64,000 bases of DNA from Pectobacterium fontis (GCF_000803215.1 NZ_JSXC01000016.1:1-64000), one strand, 5' to 3'; positions 47,603 to 57,003 are shown, numbered from the stretch's first letter. Notes: generated from the letters alone by a model not told the origin. A program made the numbers and translations.

Positions 47603-48400
47603 ATGAAAGTCGCGCTGGGACAATTCGCCGTTGACCGCGAATGGCAAAAAAACGCCACGACAATCGTTGAGTATATGTCGGCAGCACAGCAAAACGGGGC
47701 CGATCTGCTGGTTCTGCCTGAAGGCGTACTGGCGCGCGATATCACCAATCCCAACATGGTGCTCACCGCTGCTCAGCCGCTTGATGGCCCGTTTATATCG
47801 CACCTGTTGGAAGCCAGCAAAGGGAGTTCCCTGACGACCCTGCTGTGTGTGCATATCCCAAACGGAGAAGGGAAAGTCTGGAATACGCTGCTGGCGCTGC
47901 GCAACGGCGAGATCGTTGCCCAATACCGAAAGCTGCATTTGTATGATGCGTTTGCCGTACAGGAATCGGAAAACGTACTGGCAGGCGATGCGATTCCGCC
48001 GTTATTGACCATCGCCGGGCTGAATGTCGGGCTGATGACGTGCTATGACATTCGCTTCCCTGAACTTGCTCGCCGTCTGGTGCTGGATGGCGCAGACGTG
48101 CTGGTGCTTCCCTCCGCCTGGATTAAAGGGCCGCTGAAAGAGGCGCACTGGGAACTTCTGGTGCGCGCCAGAGCACTGGAAAACACCACCTATCTCGTCG
48201 CCGTTGGTGAATGCGGCGTCAAGAATATTGGCAACAGCATGGTGGTCGATCCTTTAGGCGTTGTCGTGGTTCAGGCACCGGAAACTCCAGTTCTCATCTA
48301 TGCGGATATTGAACCCGAACGACTGGCCTACGCTCGTCAGGCACTACCGGTATTGGCTAATCGCCGTTTTAACAAACCCACGCTGGAAGAGGAAAATTGA
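47603..48400 (+). CDS. ybeM: nitrilase-family amidase, deaminated-glutathione amidase type
   Basis: Carbon-nitrogen hydrolase of 265 residues with the catalytic triad visible: Glu40 in LVLPEG, Lys110 in YRKLHLYD, Cys147 in MTCYDIRFPELA. The sequence follows E. coli YbeM (NitA), thought to repair deaminated glutathione. The start has AAGGAGC upstream. It lies close behind cybB and probably shares its transcript. Confidence 0.88.
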   Translation: MKVALGQFAVDREWQKNATTIVEYMSAAQQNGADLLVLPEGVLARDITNPNMVLTAAQPLDGPFISHLLEASKGSSLTTLLCVHIPNGEGKVWNTLLALRNGEIVAQYRKLHLYDAFAVQESENVLAGDAIPPLLTIAGLNVGLMTCYDIRFPELARRLVLDGADVLVLPSAWIKGPLKEAHWELLVRARALENTTYLVAVGECGVKNIGNSMVVDPLGVVVVQAPETPVLIYADIEPERLAYARQALPVLANRRFNKPTLEEEN

Positions 48401-48473
48401 CTTGTCTTTCACTCGAGCGCTAAAAAGTGTGATTAGTTACACATCTTATTTCCCTCAGGGGCTATTCTGCACA

Positions 48474-48479
48474 TATAAT
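48474..48479 (+). promoter_or_regulatory. -10 element of ldtB promoter
   Basis: TATAAT preceded by TGCACA, about 80 bases upstream of the L,D-transpeptidase start. The -35 is weak. A TGTGATTAGTTACACA imperfect palindrome at 48428-48443 lies where a CRP-type activator could bind. Confidence 0.45.
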
Positions 48480-48560
48480 GCGCATCCGGTCGTCATCGAC
48501 CCTAGCAGACCAGCCTCCTGATTCGGGGGGTGCATTTACCACTCAAATAAAGAAACGAAA

Positions 48561-49622
48561 ATGAGTATTCGCGCGATCTTTACTTTAGTTCTTGCCGCCG
48601 CCGCATTTAGCCAGGCCGCTTTTGCCGTTGTTTATCCTCTGCCTGCGGCAAATAGTCGACTGGTAGGCGAAAATATCGAAATCACCGTACCGGAAGACAG
48701 CACGCAGCCGTTGGAACATTTTGCAGCACAGTTTCAAATGGGTCTGAGCAACATGATGGAAGCCAACCCGGATGCCGACGTTTACCTGCCGATCCCCGGC
48801 AGCAAAATGGTGATCCCTCATCAATTGATTCTGCCGGACGCCCCGCGTGAAGGCATTGTGATCAATAGTGCTGAAATGCGTCTGTATTACTATCCGAAAG
48901 GCTCCAAGACCGTAGTCGTACTGCCCATCGGGATTGGTGAATTAGGTAAAGATACGCCGATTAACTGGACAACCTCCGTTCAGCGCAAGAAAGCAGGCCC
49001 AACCTGGACGCCAACCGCCAAGATGCACGCAGAATACGCCGCACGCGGTGAAACACTGCAAAAAGTCTTCCCGGCAGGCCCGGATAACCCGATGGGGCTG
49101 TACGCACTGTACATCGGTAATCTGTACGCGATCCACGGCACCAACGCCAATTTCGGCATTGGCCTGCGCGTCAGCCACGGCTGCGTGCGTCTGCGTGCCG
49201 ATGATATCAAATATCTGTTCAACAACGTTCCGGTCGGTACACGCGTTCAATTCATCAATGAACCCGTGAAAGCCACCGTCGAGCCAGACGGTTCACGCTA
49301 TGTTGAAGTTCACAATCCGCTGTCCCGCACGGTTGAAGAATTCCATTCCGATTCCCCGGCTCCGATCAGCATGACGCCAAAAGTGAACAAGGTTCTGGCA
49401 GATGCGAGCGTGAACAGCAGCGAAGTCGATCAGGCAATCCAAAGACGTTCTGGTATGCCGACTAAAATCAACGGTCTGGCCGAACAAACCACGCCAGCTA
49501 TTCCAGTTGAATCTGCTGCTGCACCAGAAGCACAGCCGCAAGACAGCCTCAATGCGGTACAAAACGCCTTACCGATTGAGTCACAGACGACTACGGCAGC
49601 GGCCGACGCCAACCGTTCGTAA
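48561..49622 (+). CDS. ybiS: L,D-transpeptidase YbiS (LdtB)
   Basis: Periplasmic enzyme that attaches Braun lipoprotein to meso-diaminopimelate in peptidoglycan. The 353 residues have a signal peptide cleaved after AFA (about 22), a LysM-like N-terminal part ([22 protein letters not shown]), and the YkuD domain with His192 in [11 protein letters not shown] and nucleophile Cys208 in SHGCVR. The core to about residue 310 matches E. coli YbiS; about 45 further residues rich in Pro, Ala, Gln and Thr (from about 308) are an extension without predicted fold. Confidence 0.93.
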   Translation: MSIRAIFTLVLAAAAFSQAAFAVVYPLPAANSRLVGENIEITVPEDSTQPLEHFAAQFQMGLSNMMEANPDADVYLPIPGSKMVIPHQLILPDAPREGIVINSAEMRLYYYPKGSKTVVVLPIGIGELGKDTPINWTTSVQRKKAGPTWTPTAKMHAEYAARGETLQKVFPAGPDNPMGLYALYIGNLYAIHGTNANFGIGLRVSHGCVRLRADDIKYLFNNVPVGTRVQFINEPVKATVEPDGSRYVEVHNPLSRTVEEFHSDSPAPISMTPKVNKVLADASVNSSEVDQAIQRRSGMPTKINGLAEQTTPAIPVESAAAPEAQPQDSLNAVQNALPIESQTTTAAADANRS

Positions 49623-49630
49623 TCGCCATG

Positions 49631-49664
49631 ACACGTTGGAAACCGATTCGGGTTTCCAACGTGT
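49631..49664 (+). terminator. terminator after ldtB
   Basis: A perfect 14-bp stem (ACACGTTGGAAACC at 49631-49644 with its complement at 49651-49664), 6-base loop, then TTCTC. Confidence 0.75.
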
Positions 49665-49763
49665 TTCTCACGTTCCCTCCGCTTATTATGCACCGCGTAT
49701 TGCACCACCGGTAAATCACAGCTATTTTTAACAGCATGGCTCCCCCCACCGAAAGCGCAATAA

Positions 49764-51251
49764 ATGACTGATAAAATAAAAAATATCGCCTCGTGCGAAT
49801 TGCCTGCCAGCGTCCAATTTCCCCACTACGATCGCCAGGTGCTGAAGCCGCGCATCGTCCATATCGGTTTTGGTGCTTTTCATCGCGCTCATCAGGCGTT
49901 GCTTACCGATCGCGTGCTGAATAAGGTGGGAGGAGACTGGGGGATTTGTGAAGTCGTGCTCTTCAGCGACGACACCATGATCAATGCGCTGCGCCAGCAG
50001 GATCACCTGTTTACCGTGTTGGAAAAATCCGCGGCGAACAGTCAGCCAATAGTCATCGGAGCCGTGTGCGAATCGCTACATGCCAGAATAGAAGGCATCA
50101 GCGCTATTATTGAGAAACTCGCCTCCCCAGAAACGGCCATCGTTTCTCTGACAATTACCGAAAAAGGCTATTGTATGGACGGTACGAGCGGCAAGTTGGA
50201 TCGTACCAATAAACTGATTCAGCAGGATCTTGTCGATCCTCGTCATCCCGCTTCCGTACCAGGCCTGCTGGCAGAAGCGTTACGTTTACGTCACGAACGA
50301 GGGATCGCGCCGTTCACCGTGCTTTCCTGTGATAATGTGCCGGAAAATGGTAAAACGGCCCAAGCTGCCGTGTTGGAATCTGCGGGGATCAACGATCAGA
50401 CGCTGATCGATTGGATCAAAACTCATGTTTCCTTCCCAAATACGATGGTGGATCGGATTGTCCCTGCCGCGACGCCTGAAGTCCTACAGGACATTGCCGA
50501 TCGCCTTGGCGTTGCCGATCCCTGTGCGATAGCCTGCGAGCCTTTTATTCAGTGGGTAATCGAAGATCATTTCATCGCTGGACGTCCCGAGTGGGAAAAG
50601 GTAGGCGTACAATTGGTGCACGATGTGCTGCCGTTTGAAGAAATGAAGCTGCGAATGCTGAACGGCAGCCACTCATTTCTGGCCTATCTGGGCTATCTCG
50701 CTGGTTATGATCACGTCAGCGACTGTATGAATGATGAAAACTACCGCCGGGCTGTCTCTCATCTTATGCTGCTGGAGCAGGCGCCGACGCTCAGCGTGGT
50801 GGATATCGATCTGAAAGACTATGCCGTTCAGTTACTTACCCGCTTTTCCAACCCGGCGCTGAAGCATCGAACCTGGCAAATCGCCATGGACGGTTCACAG
50901 AAACTGCCTCAGCGCATGCTGGAGTCGCTCCGTTGGCATGTGAACAACGGGGGAGACTATCGCTGTCTGGCATTGGGCATCGCTGGCTGGATGCGCTATG
51001 TCAGCGGCAAAGACGATGCGGGCAACCCCATTGAAATCCGCGATCCGCTTTCTGACAAGCTCGGGCACGCCGTTGCGGAAACCTCAGATAGCGCCGAACG
51101 GGTCAGTGCGTTTCTCAATATTCGCGCGATTTTCGACGAGGATCTGTCAACCAATCACGATGTCTTTAACGCTATCACGCAGGCCTACCTGAAGCTGCGC
51201 GATCACGGCGCAAAGCGCACCGTGGCCGCACTGGTACAAGACTTTAAATAA
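49764..51251 (+). CDS. yeiQ: mannitol dehydrogenase-family oxidoreductase, YeiQ-like
   Basis: NAD-dependent polyol/hexuronate dehydrogenase of the long-chain MDR family, 495 residues. It shows IVHIGFGAFHRAHQALLTDRVLN (nucleotide binding), SLTITEKGYCMD, FTVLSCDNVPENG, TMVDRIVPAATPE, the catalytic Lys in MKLRMLNGSHSFLAYLGYL, and HRTWQIAMDGSQKLPQR. It is nearer to E. coli YeiQ than to UxuB or YdfI. Fructuronate or a related keto-acid is the probable substrate by family. The ribosome-binding site before ATG 49764 is poor. Confidence 0.82.
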   Translation: MTDKIKNIASCELPASVQFPHYDRQVLKPRIVHIGFGAFHRAHQALLTDRVLNKVGGDWGICEVVLFSDDTMINALRQQDHLFTVLEKSAANSQPIVIGAVCESLHARIEGISAIIEKLASPETAIVSLTITEKGYCMDGTSGKLDRTNKLIQQDLVDPRHPASVPGLLAEALRLRHERGIAPFTVLSCDNVPENGKTAQAAVLESAGINDQTLIDWIKTHVSFPNTMVDRIVPAATPEVLQDIADRLGVADPCAIACEPFIQWVIEDHFIAGRPEWEKVGVQLVHDVLPFEEMKLRMLNGSHSFLAYLGYLAGYDHVSDCMNDENYRRAVSHLMLLEQAPTLSVVDIDLKDYAVQLLTRFSNPALKHRTWQIAMDGSQKLPQRMLESLRWHVNNGGDYRCLALGIAGWMRYVSGKDDAGNPIEIRDPLSDKLGHAVAETSDSAERVSAFLNIRAIFDEDLSTNHDVFNAITQAYLKLRDHGAKRTVAALVQDFK

Positions 51252-51618
51252 CGATAAACCCAAGTAAAACAAGGTATAACGCACTTTGGGCGCCCAGCGC
51301 TAAAGTGCGGCTTTTCCCTTTTGTTGCATCCAGCCACGGCAGCGACGACCAACTCATTCCCCCACCAATAACGGCGATCAGCAACATCGCGGCGGCAACC
51401 AGCCAGACAAGCTTATCCAACAGCGAATTGGGAAACAGAATTTGCATTGCGGAAACGACGAGAAACAGGGTGACGCAACGTAATATCCCAACCAGAATCC
51501 CCGCACGATCTCTCAACCCGCGTGGAGCGGAAGACGGTAACCAGGCCTGAAAAGCAAACAACCCAACCACGGCAATAAAAATCACATAAATAATGGCGTA
51601 GACCAGCAAATGACTCAC
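51244..51618 (-). CDS. small inner-membrane protein, unrecognised
   Basis: A 124-residue hydrophobic protein with four predicted helices (about 5-25, 43-65, 70-92 and 105-123) and short charged loops (PRGLRDRAG, DATKGKSRT). The start chosen is GTG 51618, which has AGGAGTCGTAAC before it; an ATG at 51693 would add 25 basic residues with no good ribosome-binding site. It overlaps the convergent yeiQ stop by eight bases. No family recognised. Confidence 0.65.
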   Translation of the reverse strand: MSHLLVYAIIYVIFIAVVGLFAFQAWLPSSAPRGLRDRAGILVGILRCVTLFLVVSAMQILFPNSLLDKLVWLVAAAMLLIAVIGGGMSWSSLPWLDATKGKSRTLALGAQSALYLVLLGFIVI

Positions 51619-51957
51619 GTTACGACTCCTGATGAGGAAAGGCGGTAAATTGAACTGGGTGGGATGATGGCGACATTTCCTCTTCGAGGTCAATGTGTTA
51701 TTTCACAGTACGTTATCGATTTGTAGAGCAGAACTCACTATCACCTCGTCACCTGCACCGCTTTTTCTGTAATAAACATACACACCTTGTAAATTAAGAA
51801 CATAAACACAGGATCATAAAATTATAAAAAGCAAATTAAAATATCTTATTTCATGATCTGCCTGACAGATCGTTATTAAAAGTGCATGAAAGCGTGATCG
51901 TCAGTTTACTTTTTTTTCAATAGAGCAAATTATAAAGAAATGATAGTTCAACAGAAC

Positions 51958-51972
51958 TGAAATATTGTTTCA
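51958..51972 (+). promoter_or_regulatory. KdgR-like operator before togT
   Basis: TGAAATATTGTTTCA has TGAAA/TTTCA arms around five bases, the form of the KdgR box that governs pectin catabolism in soft-rot bacteria. It ends 20 bases before the start codon, where bound KdgR would block transcription. The gap back to 51619 is AT-rich and also holds GATCTG/CAGATC (51855-51871). Confidence 0.65.
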
Positions 51973-51992
51973 TATTTGTAATTAGGCTGATC

Positions 51993-53519
51993 ATGAATAA
52001 ATTCATCTCTTTCAAACATACGTTCTGCTACGGCAGCGCGAACCTGCTCGGCAGTGGCGCGCTGGCTATCAGCGGCGCATGGCTGATGTACTTTTACACC
52101 ACATTTTGTGGATTAACATTGGTTCAAGCTGCTGCCATTTTCTCCGTTGCCAGCATCATCGATGCTATCAGTAACCCGATCATGGGTTACATTAGCGATA
52201 ACTTCTACAACACCCGTATTGGCCGCCGGTTTGGCCGCCGCCGCTTCTTTATTTTGCTGGGTGTCCCACTGGTTCTGGTCTACCCCATGCTATGGGTTGA
52301 GGGCTTTGGCTTCTGGTACTATCTGGCGACGTACGTGCTGTTCGAGCTGATTTACACCTCGATCATGGTGCCGTATGAGACGCTGGCTACCGAAATGACC
52401 TCCGATTTCAAACTGCGCTCTAAGCTGACGGGTTCTAAAGCCATTTTCGGTAAAATCGCCAACTTCCTGGCGGCGTTTATTCCTGGGCAGTTTATTGCCA
52501 TTTACGGTAAAGATTCCGCGACGCCATTCTTCTACACCGGCCTGGTCTACGGCGCCATTATGTGTGCAGCGATGATCGCGCTGTATATGACATCCTGGGA
52601 GCGTCCGGTAAACGAAATCGTCCGTGAAAGTACATCCGGTCTGTGGCAAGCCATGAAGAAGCTGAGCGTGGATATGGTTTCCACCTTCCGCCTGCGTATT
52701 TTCCGCAAACATCTGGGAATGTACCTGTTTGGCTTCGGCGCTGAGTGGCTTTTCGCTTCCGCATTTACCTACTTCATCGTCTTCGGTCTGAAGCAGAATA
52801 CGGCGCTGGTATCACACCTCAATAGCTTCAGTTCCATTATGCAGCTCATTTCCACCGCAGCCTTCATCGGTATCTGCGTCAAAATGGGCTTTGCACGACC
52901 ATTCCGTTTGGCACTGATGGTAGTCATTGTCAGCGTTATCGCCTATGCCGCGCTCTATTTCACGAACTGGTCAGAAGACATGACCATCTTCGTTCTGTTT
53001 GCCATTACCGCCGTATTTGGCCTGAGCACAGGCGGCATCTACTACATTCCCTGGACGGTTTATACCTTCCTGGCCGATGTAGATGAAGTGCTGACCGGCC
53101 GTCGCCGTGAAGGCATTTATGCGGGAGCCATGACGTTTGCGGGCAAAATGGTACGTTCTGTGATTGTTTTCGCGATGGGTTGGACGCTCAGCCAATTCGG
53201 CTTTGTTTCCGGGCAGTCAGTACAACCGGAATCAGCCGTCCAGGCGATTGTTGGCGTGTTCTCGCTGGGCGTTATCGGCCTTGCGCTGGTTGCGATTTAC
53301 TACACAACACAGATGAAACTGGATCGTAAGAACCACGCCATCCTGCTGGAAGAAATTGCACGTATCAAAGCGGGCGGTGCCATTGCCGATGTCCCACCTC
53401 ACGCTCGTGCGGTTGCAGAAGAGCTGACCGGCTGGGAATACGAGAAGTGCTGGGGTAACAACCCGTTAGGCGTTCAGTCAGAAGAGACGAAACCCCAAGT
53501 GGCTACTGCACAGCAGTAA
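51993..53519 (+). CDS. togT: oligogalacturonide symporter, TogT-like (GPH family)
   Basis: Membrane symporter of the glycoside-pentoside-hexuronide family, 508 residues with about 12 helices. Family signs are YGSANLLGSGALAISGAWLMYFYTTFCGL, NPIMGYISDNFYNTRIGRRFGRRRFFILLG and PYETLATEMTSDFKLRSKLTG. GPH carriers with this start in pectinolytic enterobacteria are TogT, an oligogalacturonide importer, and the upstream KdgR-like box supports that reading. A related uronide specificity cannot be excluded. Confidence 0.8.
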   Translation: MNKFISFKHTFCYGSANLLGSGALAISGAWLMYFYTTFCGLTLVQAAAIFSVASIIDAISNPIMGYISDNFYNTRIGRRFGRRRFFILLGVPLVLVYPMLWVEGFGFWYYLATYVLFELIYTSIMVPYETLATEMTSDFKLRSKLTGSKAIFGKIANFLAAFIPGQFIAIYGKDSATPFFYTGLVYGAIMCAAMIALYMTSWERPVNEIVRESTSGLWQAMKKLSVDMVSTFRLRIFRKHLGMYLFGFGAEWLFASAFTYFIVFGLKQNTALVSHLNSFSSIMQLISTAAFIGICVKMGFARPFRLALMVVIVSVIAYAALYFTNWSEDMTIFVLFAITAVFGLSTGGIYYIPWTVYTFLADVDEVLTGRRREGIYAGAMTFAGKMVRSVIVFAMGWTLSQFGFVSGQSVQPESAVQAIVGVFSLGVIGLALVAIYYTTQMKLDRKNHAILLEEIARIKAGGAIADVPPHARAVAEELTGWEYEKCWGNNPLGVQSEETKPQVATAQQ

Positions 53520-53578
53520 TCGAAGACTATCGCCAGTTCAAAACAAGCTTTCATTAAAAATCGACATCACCTAAAAGC

Positions 53579-53607
53579 AATCAGCCCAATCTCGTATTGG
53601 GCTGATT
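53579..53607. terminator. bidirectional terminator between togT and the AI-2E-type permease
   Basis: AATCAGCCCAAT (53579-53590) and its exact complement (53596-53607) around a five-base loop, between convergent genes. Confidence 0.75.
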
Positions 53608-53688
53608 CATTTAGACCATTATTGATTGATGAACGAAACCAGCAGGATATGGCAGGCGTTCGCATCAATCGCCTGCCAAAATGCAGAA

Positions 53689-54699
53689 TTAAATCAGCGC
53701 AGCGTCTTTCAATTCACTTTTCAGATAGGCGTAATAGATTGGCGCCGCAATCACACCAGACAGCCCAAATGCCGCTTCAAACACCAACATCGCCAGCAGG
53801 ATTTCCCACGCATGGGCTTTGATCCGCGTCCCAACAATTTGTGCATTGAGGAAATACTCAAGCTTGTGAATCAGCATCAAGTACACCAGCGCCACCAGCG
53901 CGATTGGTAGCGAAAGTGATAAGCCGGACAGGAAAACGATGGAGTTGGAGATGAGGTTACCAATCACTGGCAGCAGGCCGAAAATGAAGGTGAGCACCAC
54001 CAGCGTTTTGGCAAACGGCAGATGAATGCCGCACAGCGGCAGCGCGCCAAGAATAAAAATGGCAGACAGCACCGTATTAACCACAGAAATTTTAACCTGA
54101 GCAAAAACAATATTGCGGAATGATGCCGACAGCAACGTAACCCGACGCAGTAGTTCTGCTTTGAGTAACGGTTTTTCCGTACTCTGATCGACGCTGTAAA
54201 GCGAGACAATCGCGCCAAGCACCATACCAATCAGCATCGTCACAAATCCATGCAGGAAACTTTTTCCCATGTTCTGCAACATCACAATATGTTCCTGAAC
54301 CCATTGCAGTAACTCGCGCTGAAGCTCTTCAACACTGACCGGCAGATACCCCGGTAAGTAATGCGCGATCTGCTGCTGGATGTCATTGAGGATGTAACCA
54401 ATACGTACATTAAACGCGGCGGTGTCCTTCATTTCCTGCATCAACAGCCCCACCAGGCTGCCAAACAGTAAACTCAACAGGCTGACCACCAGCGTGCTGA
54501 TCACCGCGACCACAATCCAACGAGCGCGCTTACCGCTGATGACCCGTTGAAAATAAGGCGTCAGCAAATTCACAATTTCATACACCAAAAAACCAGCAAT
54601 AAAACAGGCCAGTAAGCGTAAAGGCAGCAATACAAGCAGGCCACCCATGATAAAGAAAAAGCTCAACAGGCGAGCTTGTTTCAGGTTCAGTAACTGCAT
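53689..54699 (-). CDS. AI-2E family transporter (permease)
   Basis: Membrane protein of 336 residues in the AI-2E/YhhT/TqsA superfamily: hydrophobic pairs at about 10-50, 60-90, a long extracytoplasmic or coiled segment (about 95-155), then five to six helices with the conserved LPVIGNLISNSIVFLSGLSLS and NAQIVGTRIKAHAWEILLAMLVFEAAFGLSGVIAAPIYYAYLKSEL. Members export autoinducer-2 or act as Na+/H+ antiporters; which applies cannot be told. Confidence 0.85.
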   Translation of the reverse strand: MQLLNLKQARLLSFFFIMGGLLVLLPLRLLACFIAGFLVYEIVNLLTPYFQRVISGKRARWIVVAVISTLVVSLLSLLFGSLVGLLMQEMKDTAAFNVRIGYILNDIQQQIAHYLPGYLPVSVEELQRELLQWVQEHIVMLQNMGKSFLHGFVTMLIGMVLGAIVSLYSVDQSTEKPLLKAELLRRVTLLSASFRNIVFAQVKISVVNTVLSAIFILGALPLCGIHLPFAKTLVVLTFIFGLLPVIGNLISNSIVFLSGLSLSLPIALVALVYLMLIHKLEYFLNAQIVGTRIKAHAWEILLAMLVFEAAFGLSGVIAAPIYYAYLKSELKDAALI

Positions 54700-55715
54700 G
54701 ATGACATCCCATATGAAGAGGCTACGCCGAAAATACCCGTTGAGGGGTATGCTACGCCTTTTTCCCTATCAACAGATTGATATATATGCGTCAGATTTCC
54801 GTTTACGCGGCGAGTGATAACAAACAAACGGAGAATATTTTTGGTGTTTTACCAGCGAAATGCCAGCAGTGTTTTCACTCGGGAGGTAAATGATGCCCCA
54901 AGTACCCCGGCGCGTAAGGTAGGCGCCAACAGATGGGTTCGAAATTTGACCATGATGTATCCCCATCGCATAAGAAACGCCTGTTTTCAGGAGTGATGTC
55001 CAGTGAGGGGATAAAAAAGAGGGCGGGAAATAGAAAAATAATTGAAATTATTCGTTATTAATAAGAAATTTTTAAGAAAATCCGTTGTCAGTGTTGGTCA
55101 GCAGATGTGCATCAATATCTTTATCAGTAAAAAATTGACGTCGATGTTTATCGAATAGTGTCATGCGGCGATAAGAGGGTTATTAGTTTAATCTCATCAA
55201 TAATGATACGCTAGTCTAATTATCTATTCGCCATATGTTATAGGGCCACGCGTTAAAACCCCAGCATATTTCCAGAATTTATTCTCTGTGTTTAGTCAAC
55301 CATGATGATGGAGAAAAGAATAGTTCACGAACAGATGGAAGAAAAAATAAATCGGCAAGAAGGAAAACAAAACGCGAGCGAAACGTTTCGCTACTGACAT
55401 TTAAAAGATATGCTACATGCAAGATATGCTATATGCAGTAAAATATATAACCCTATATTTTTCACATTATCGCGAGGAATAAATAAAGTCGTTTACTCTA
55501 TACTCACGAAAAATTTACGCTGCCTTATCGTTCGACGACCGCTCAACGAATATCAGAGAATAACCAGCGCAATCGATTGCGATTGCTAAAATAAAGCTAA
55601 AGTAATAACAACAACGTTATTTATCACAATAGTTTTTGTTTTATCGTTATTTTCCACTGGTAAATACATACCTATCGACACGTTTATGGTCAGAGGAATC
55701 TACAGTAACCCAAGT
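54700..55715. other. 1-kb AT-rich intergenic region
   Basis: No convincing gene. The octamer GCTACGCC occurs twice (54721-54728, 54751-54758) flanking ATACCC/GGGTAT, near the permease promoter. A GC-richer island at about 54880-54970 has a 65-codon minus-strand frame (54769-54966) whose product (with PSVGAYLTRRGTWGI) I do not recognise; it may be a remnant. At 55405-55436 a 16-bp unit AAGATATGCTACATGC is repeated in tandem with one mismatch. The rest is featureless to my reading. Confidence 0.5.
55405..55436 (+). repeat. 16-bp tandem repeat, two units
   Basis: AAGATATGCTACATGC followed directly by AAGATATGCTATATGC; one mismatch. It lies 280 bases downstream of the PAS gene stop. Confidence 0.7.
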
Positions 55716-56108
55716 TTATGACGCCAGGTTTGTTGAAGGCTCAACAGTATCCTGATTCAGGATCAACAAAGAAAGCACTCGGTTTTCAACGTTCAGCTTG
55801 GAAAAAGACAGTGTATTCAACTGCTTTTTAGCAAAGCCATCAGACAACAGATCCGAAACCACACGCGTACTCAACATGTTGGAATTCGTCATAAAGTCGT
55901 GATAGGCAAACTTCACATTGACTGGTAGAACATCATCAATTGAGACGGGCGTATTCATTTCAGCGCGTAATCCAAAATGGTCGTTAAAGGCAGAATTCGC
56001 ACAGACGACTTTACATTTTTCGTCAATGACCGCGACAGCACGCCGTTCGTTCTGAACGGGTTGAGAAAGTATGCCTAAAATCTCATTCTGGCCAAATATC
56101 AGACTCAT
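55716..56108 (-). CDS. orphan PAS-domain protein, 130 residues
   Basis: A single PAS-like domain: RRAVAVIDEKCKVVCANSAFNDHFGL (about 22-47) is the usual start of the fold, with helical insertions in the middle and LSFSKLNVENRVLSLLILNQD as its closing strands. No output domain, TM helix or signal peptide. It could be a free-standing sensor acting on another protein, or the N-terminal half of a regulator whose DNA-binding part is lost; downstream sequence shows no HTH remnant. Flanked on both sides by about 1 kb of noncoding DNA. Confidence 0.65.
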   Translation of the reverse strand: MSLIFGQNEILGILSQPVQNERRAVAVIDEKCKVVCANSAFNDHFGLRAEMNTPVSIDDVLPVNVKFAYHDFMTNSNMLSTRVVSDLLSDGFAKKQLNTLSFSKLNVENRVLSLLILNQDTVEPSTNLAS

Positions 56109-56809
56109 TGTTTCCTCTGCATCATGCTATGTAAGAAATACCTCACAGCGCACCATAACGTCACGGCACACCATTGATAAGCAATCAACCTACCGGAATT
56201 TAAAAGGTTTCCGGATTAATAGTGTTCTTCCCCGCCCCAGAGAATCGCTCATGAAAAGAGTCATCTTCGCTAACCGGAACAATTCACACGTCCTTAAGCT
56301 ACCGTGGCGCAAACCTCTACCGACTTATTTCAGCGTCAACTGATGTTGGGTATATCATGTTATTTATTTTTGGAAACCGGATATTTTTGAATAAAACACA
56401 AAAAAATAACACATCATCTTTCTTTTAGTCTGCGGGTAGCAGACGGCATACCGACCCTTTTTAAGCAGGCTCACATCTGTACTGTATAGCATCCATAAAG
56501 TGTAGATTATTCACATTTATCTGCCTTTGATAATCAGATAAATCTATTTCATTAATAGCCTACATATGGCTAACAATGAGAACAAAATTACAACAAACAG
56601 GCCGCCGTTGAACGCGCTAAATAGCAGTCTTGCATAGAAATATACTCTGAACAGGATTTTTGTTATCGGCTGAATAAGCGGGATTTTTACACCTTTTGAT
56701 CGTAAATGGCGATCAAAAATTTAATAACAATAGATGTAATCTATTGAAAACAATAAATTGATCGTTAATGGCATTGTAACTGCACCAATAATTCGACTGA
56801 CTTTCATCT

Positions 56810-56825
56810 TGTGACATGTATCACT
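56810..56825 (+). promoter_or_regulatory. CRP-like site upstream of acs
   Basis: TGTGA-CATGTA-TCACT matches nine of ten consensus half-site bases with the correct 6-base spacer. It lies 312 bases before the acs start. In E. coli CRP activates acs, so the site fits, though it is unusually far upstream because a repeat element lies between. Confidence 0.6.
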
Positions 56826-56917
56826 TACCACGTTTTAGCTACCACGAAGAAACAGCCTGTTTTCTGAGCTAAAAGACTATCTTTATATGTTAATGCTGTT
56901 CACTTAAGCGTGGATTT

Positions 56918-57003
56918 AGGGGGAAGCACGGTGATGAGGTTCCCGCAGGGACACCTTGCACCGTAGTCGCCCCCGGTATCTCGATGCTTAAACGATCGGC
57001 ATT
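56918..57003 (-). repeat. dispersed palindromic repeat, copy 2
   Basis: Reverse-complement copy of the element at 4812-4896, aligned over its whole length from AATGCCGATCGTTTAA to the closing CCCCCT, with mostly conservative changes in the stem (the two arms here are no longer perfectly complementary). It lies between the CRP-like site and acs. Confidence 0.8.

Noticed and set aside
49764-51251. Annotation as fructuronate reductase UxuB
   Set aside because: The N-terminal and central stretches fit YeiQ better, and no uxuA or uxaC is adjacent.
56251-56343. Possible 30-codon ORF starting MKRVIFANRNN
   Set aside because: No ribosome-binding site, no recognisable feature, and AT-rich surroundings in which short frames arise by chance.
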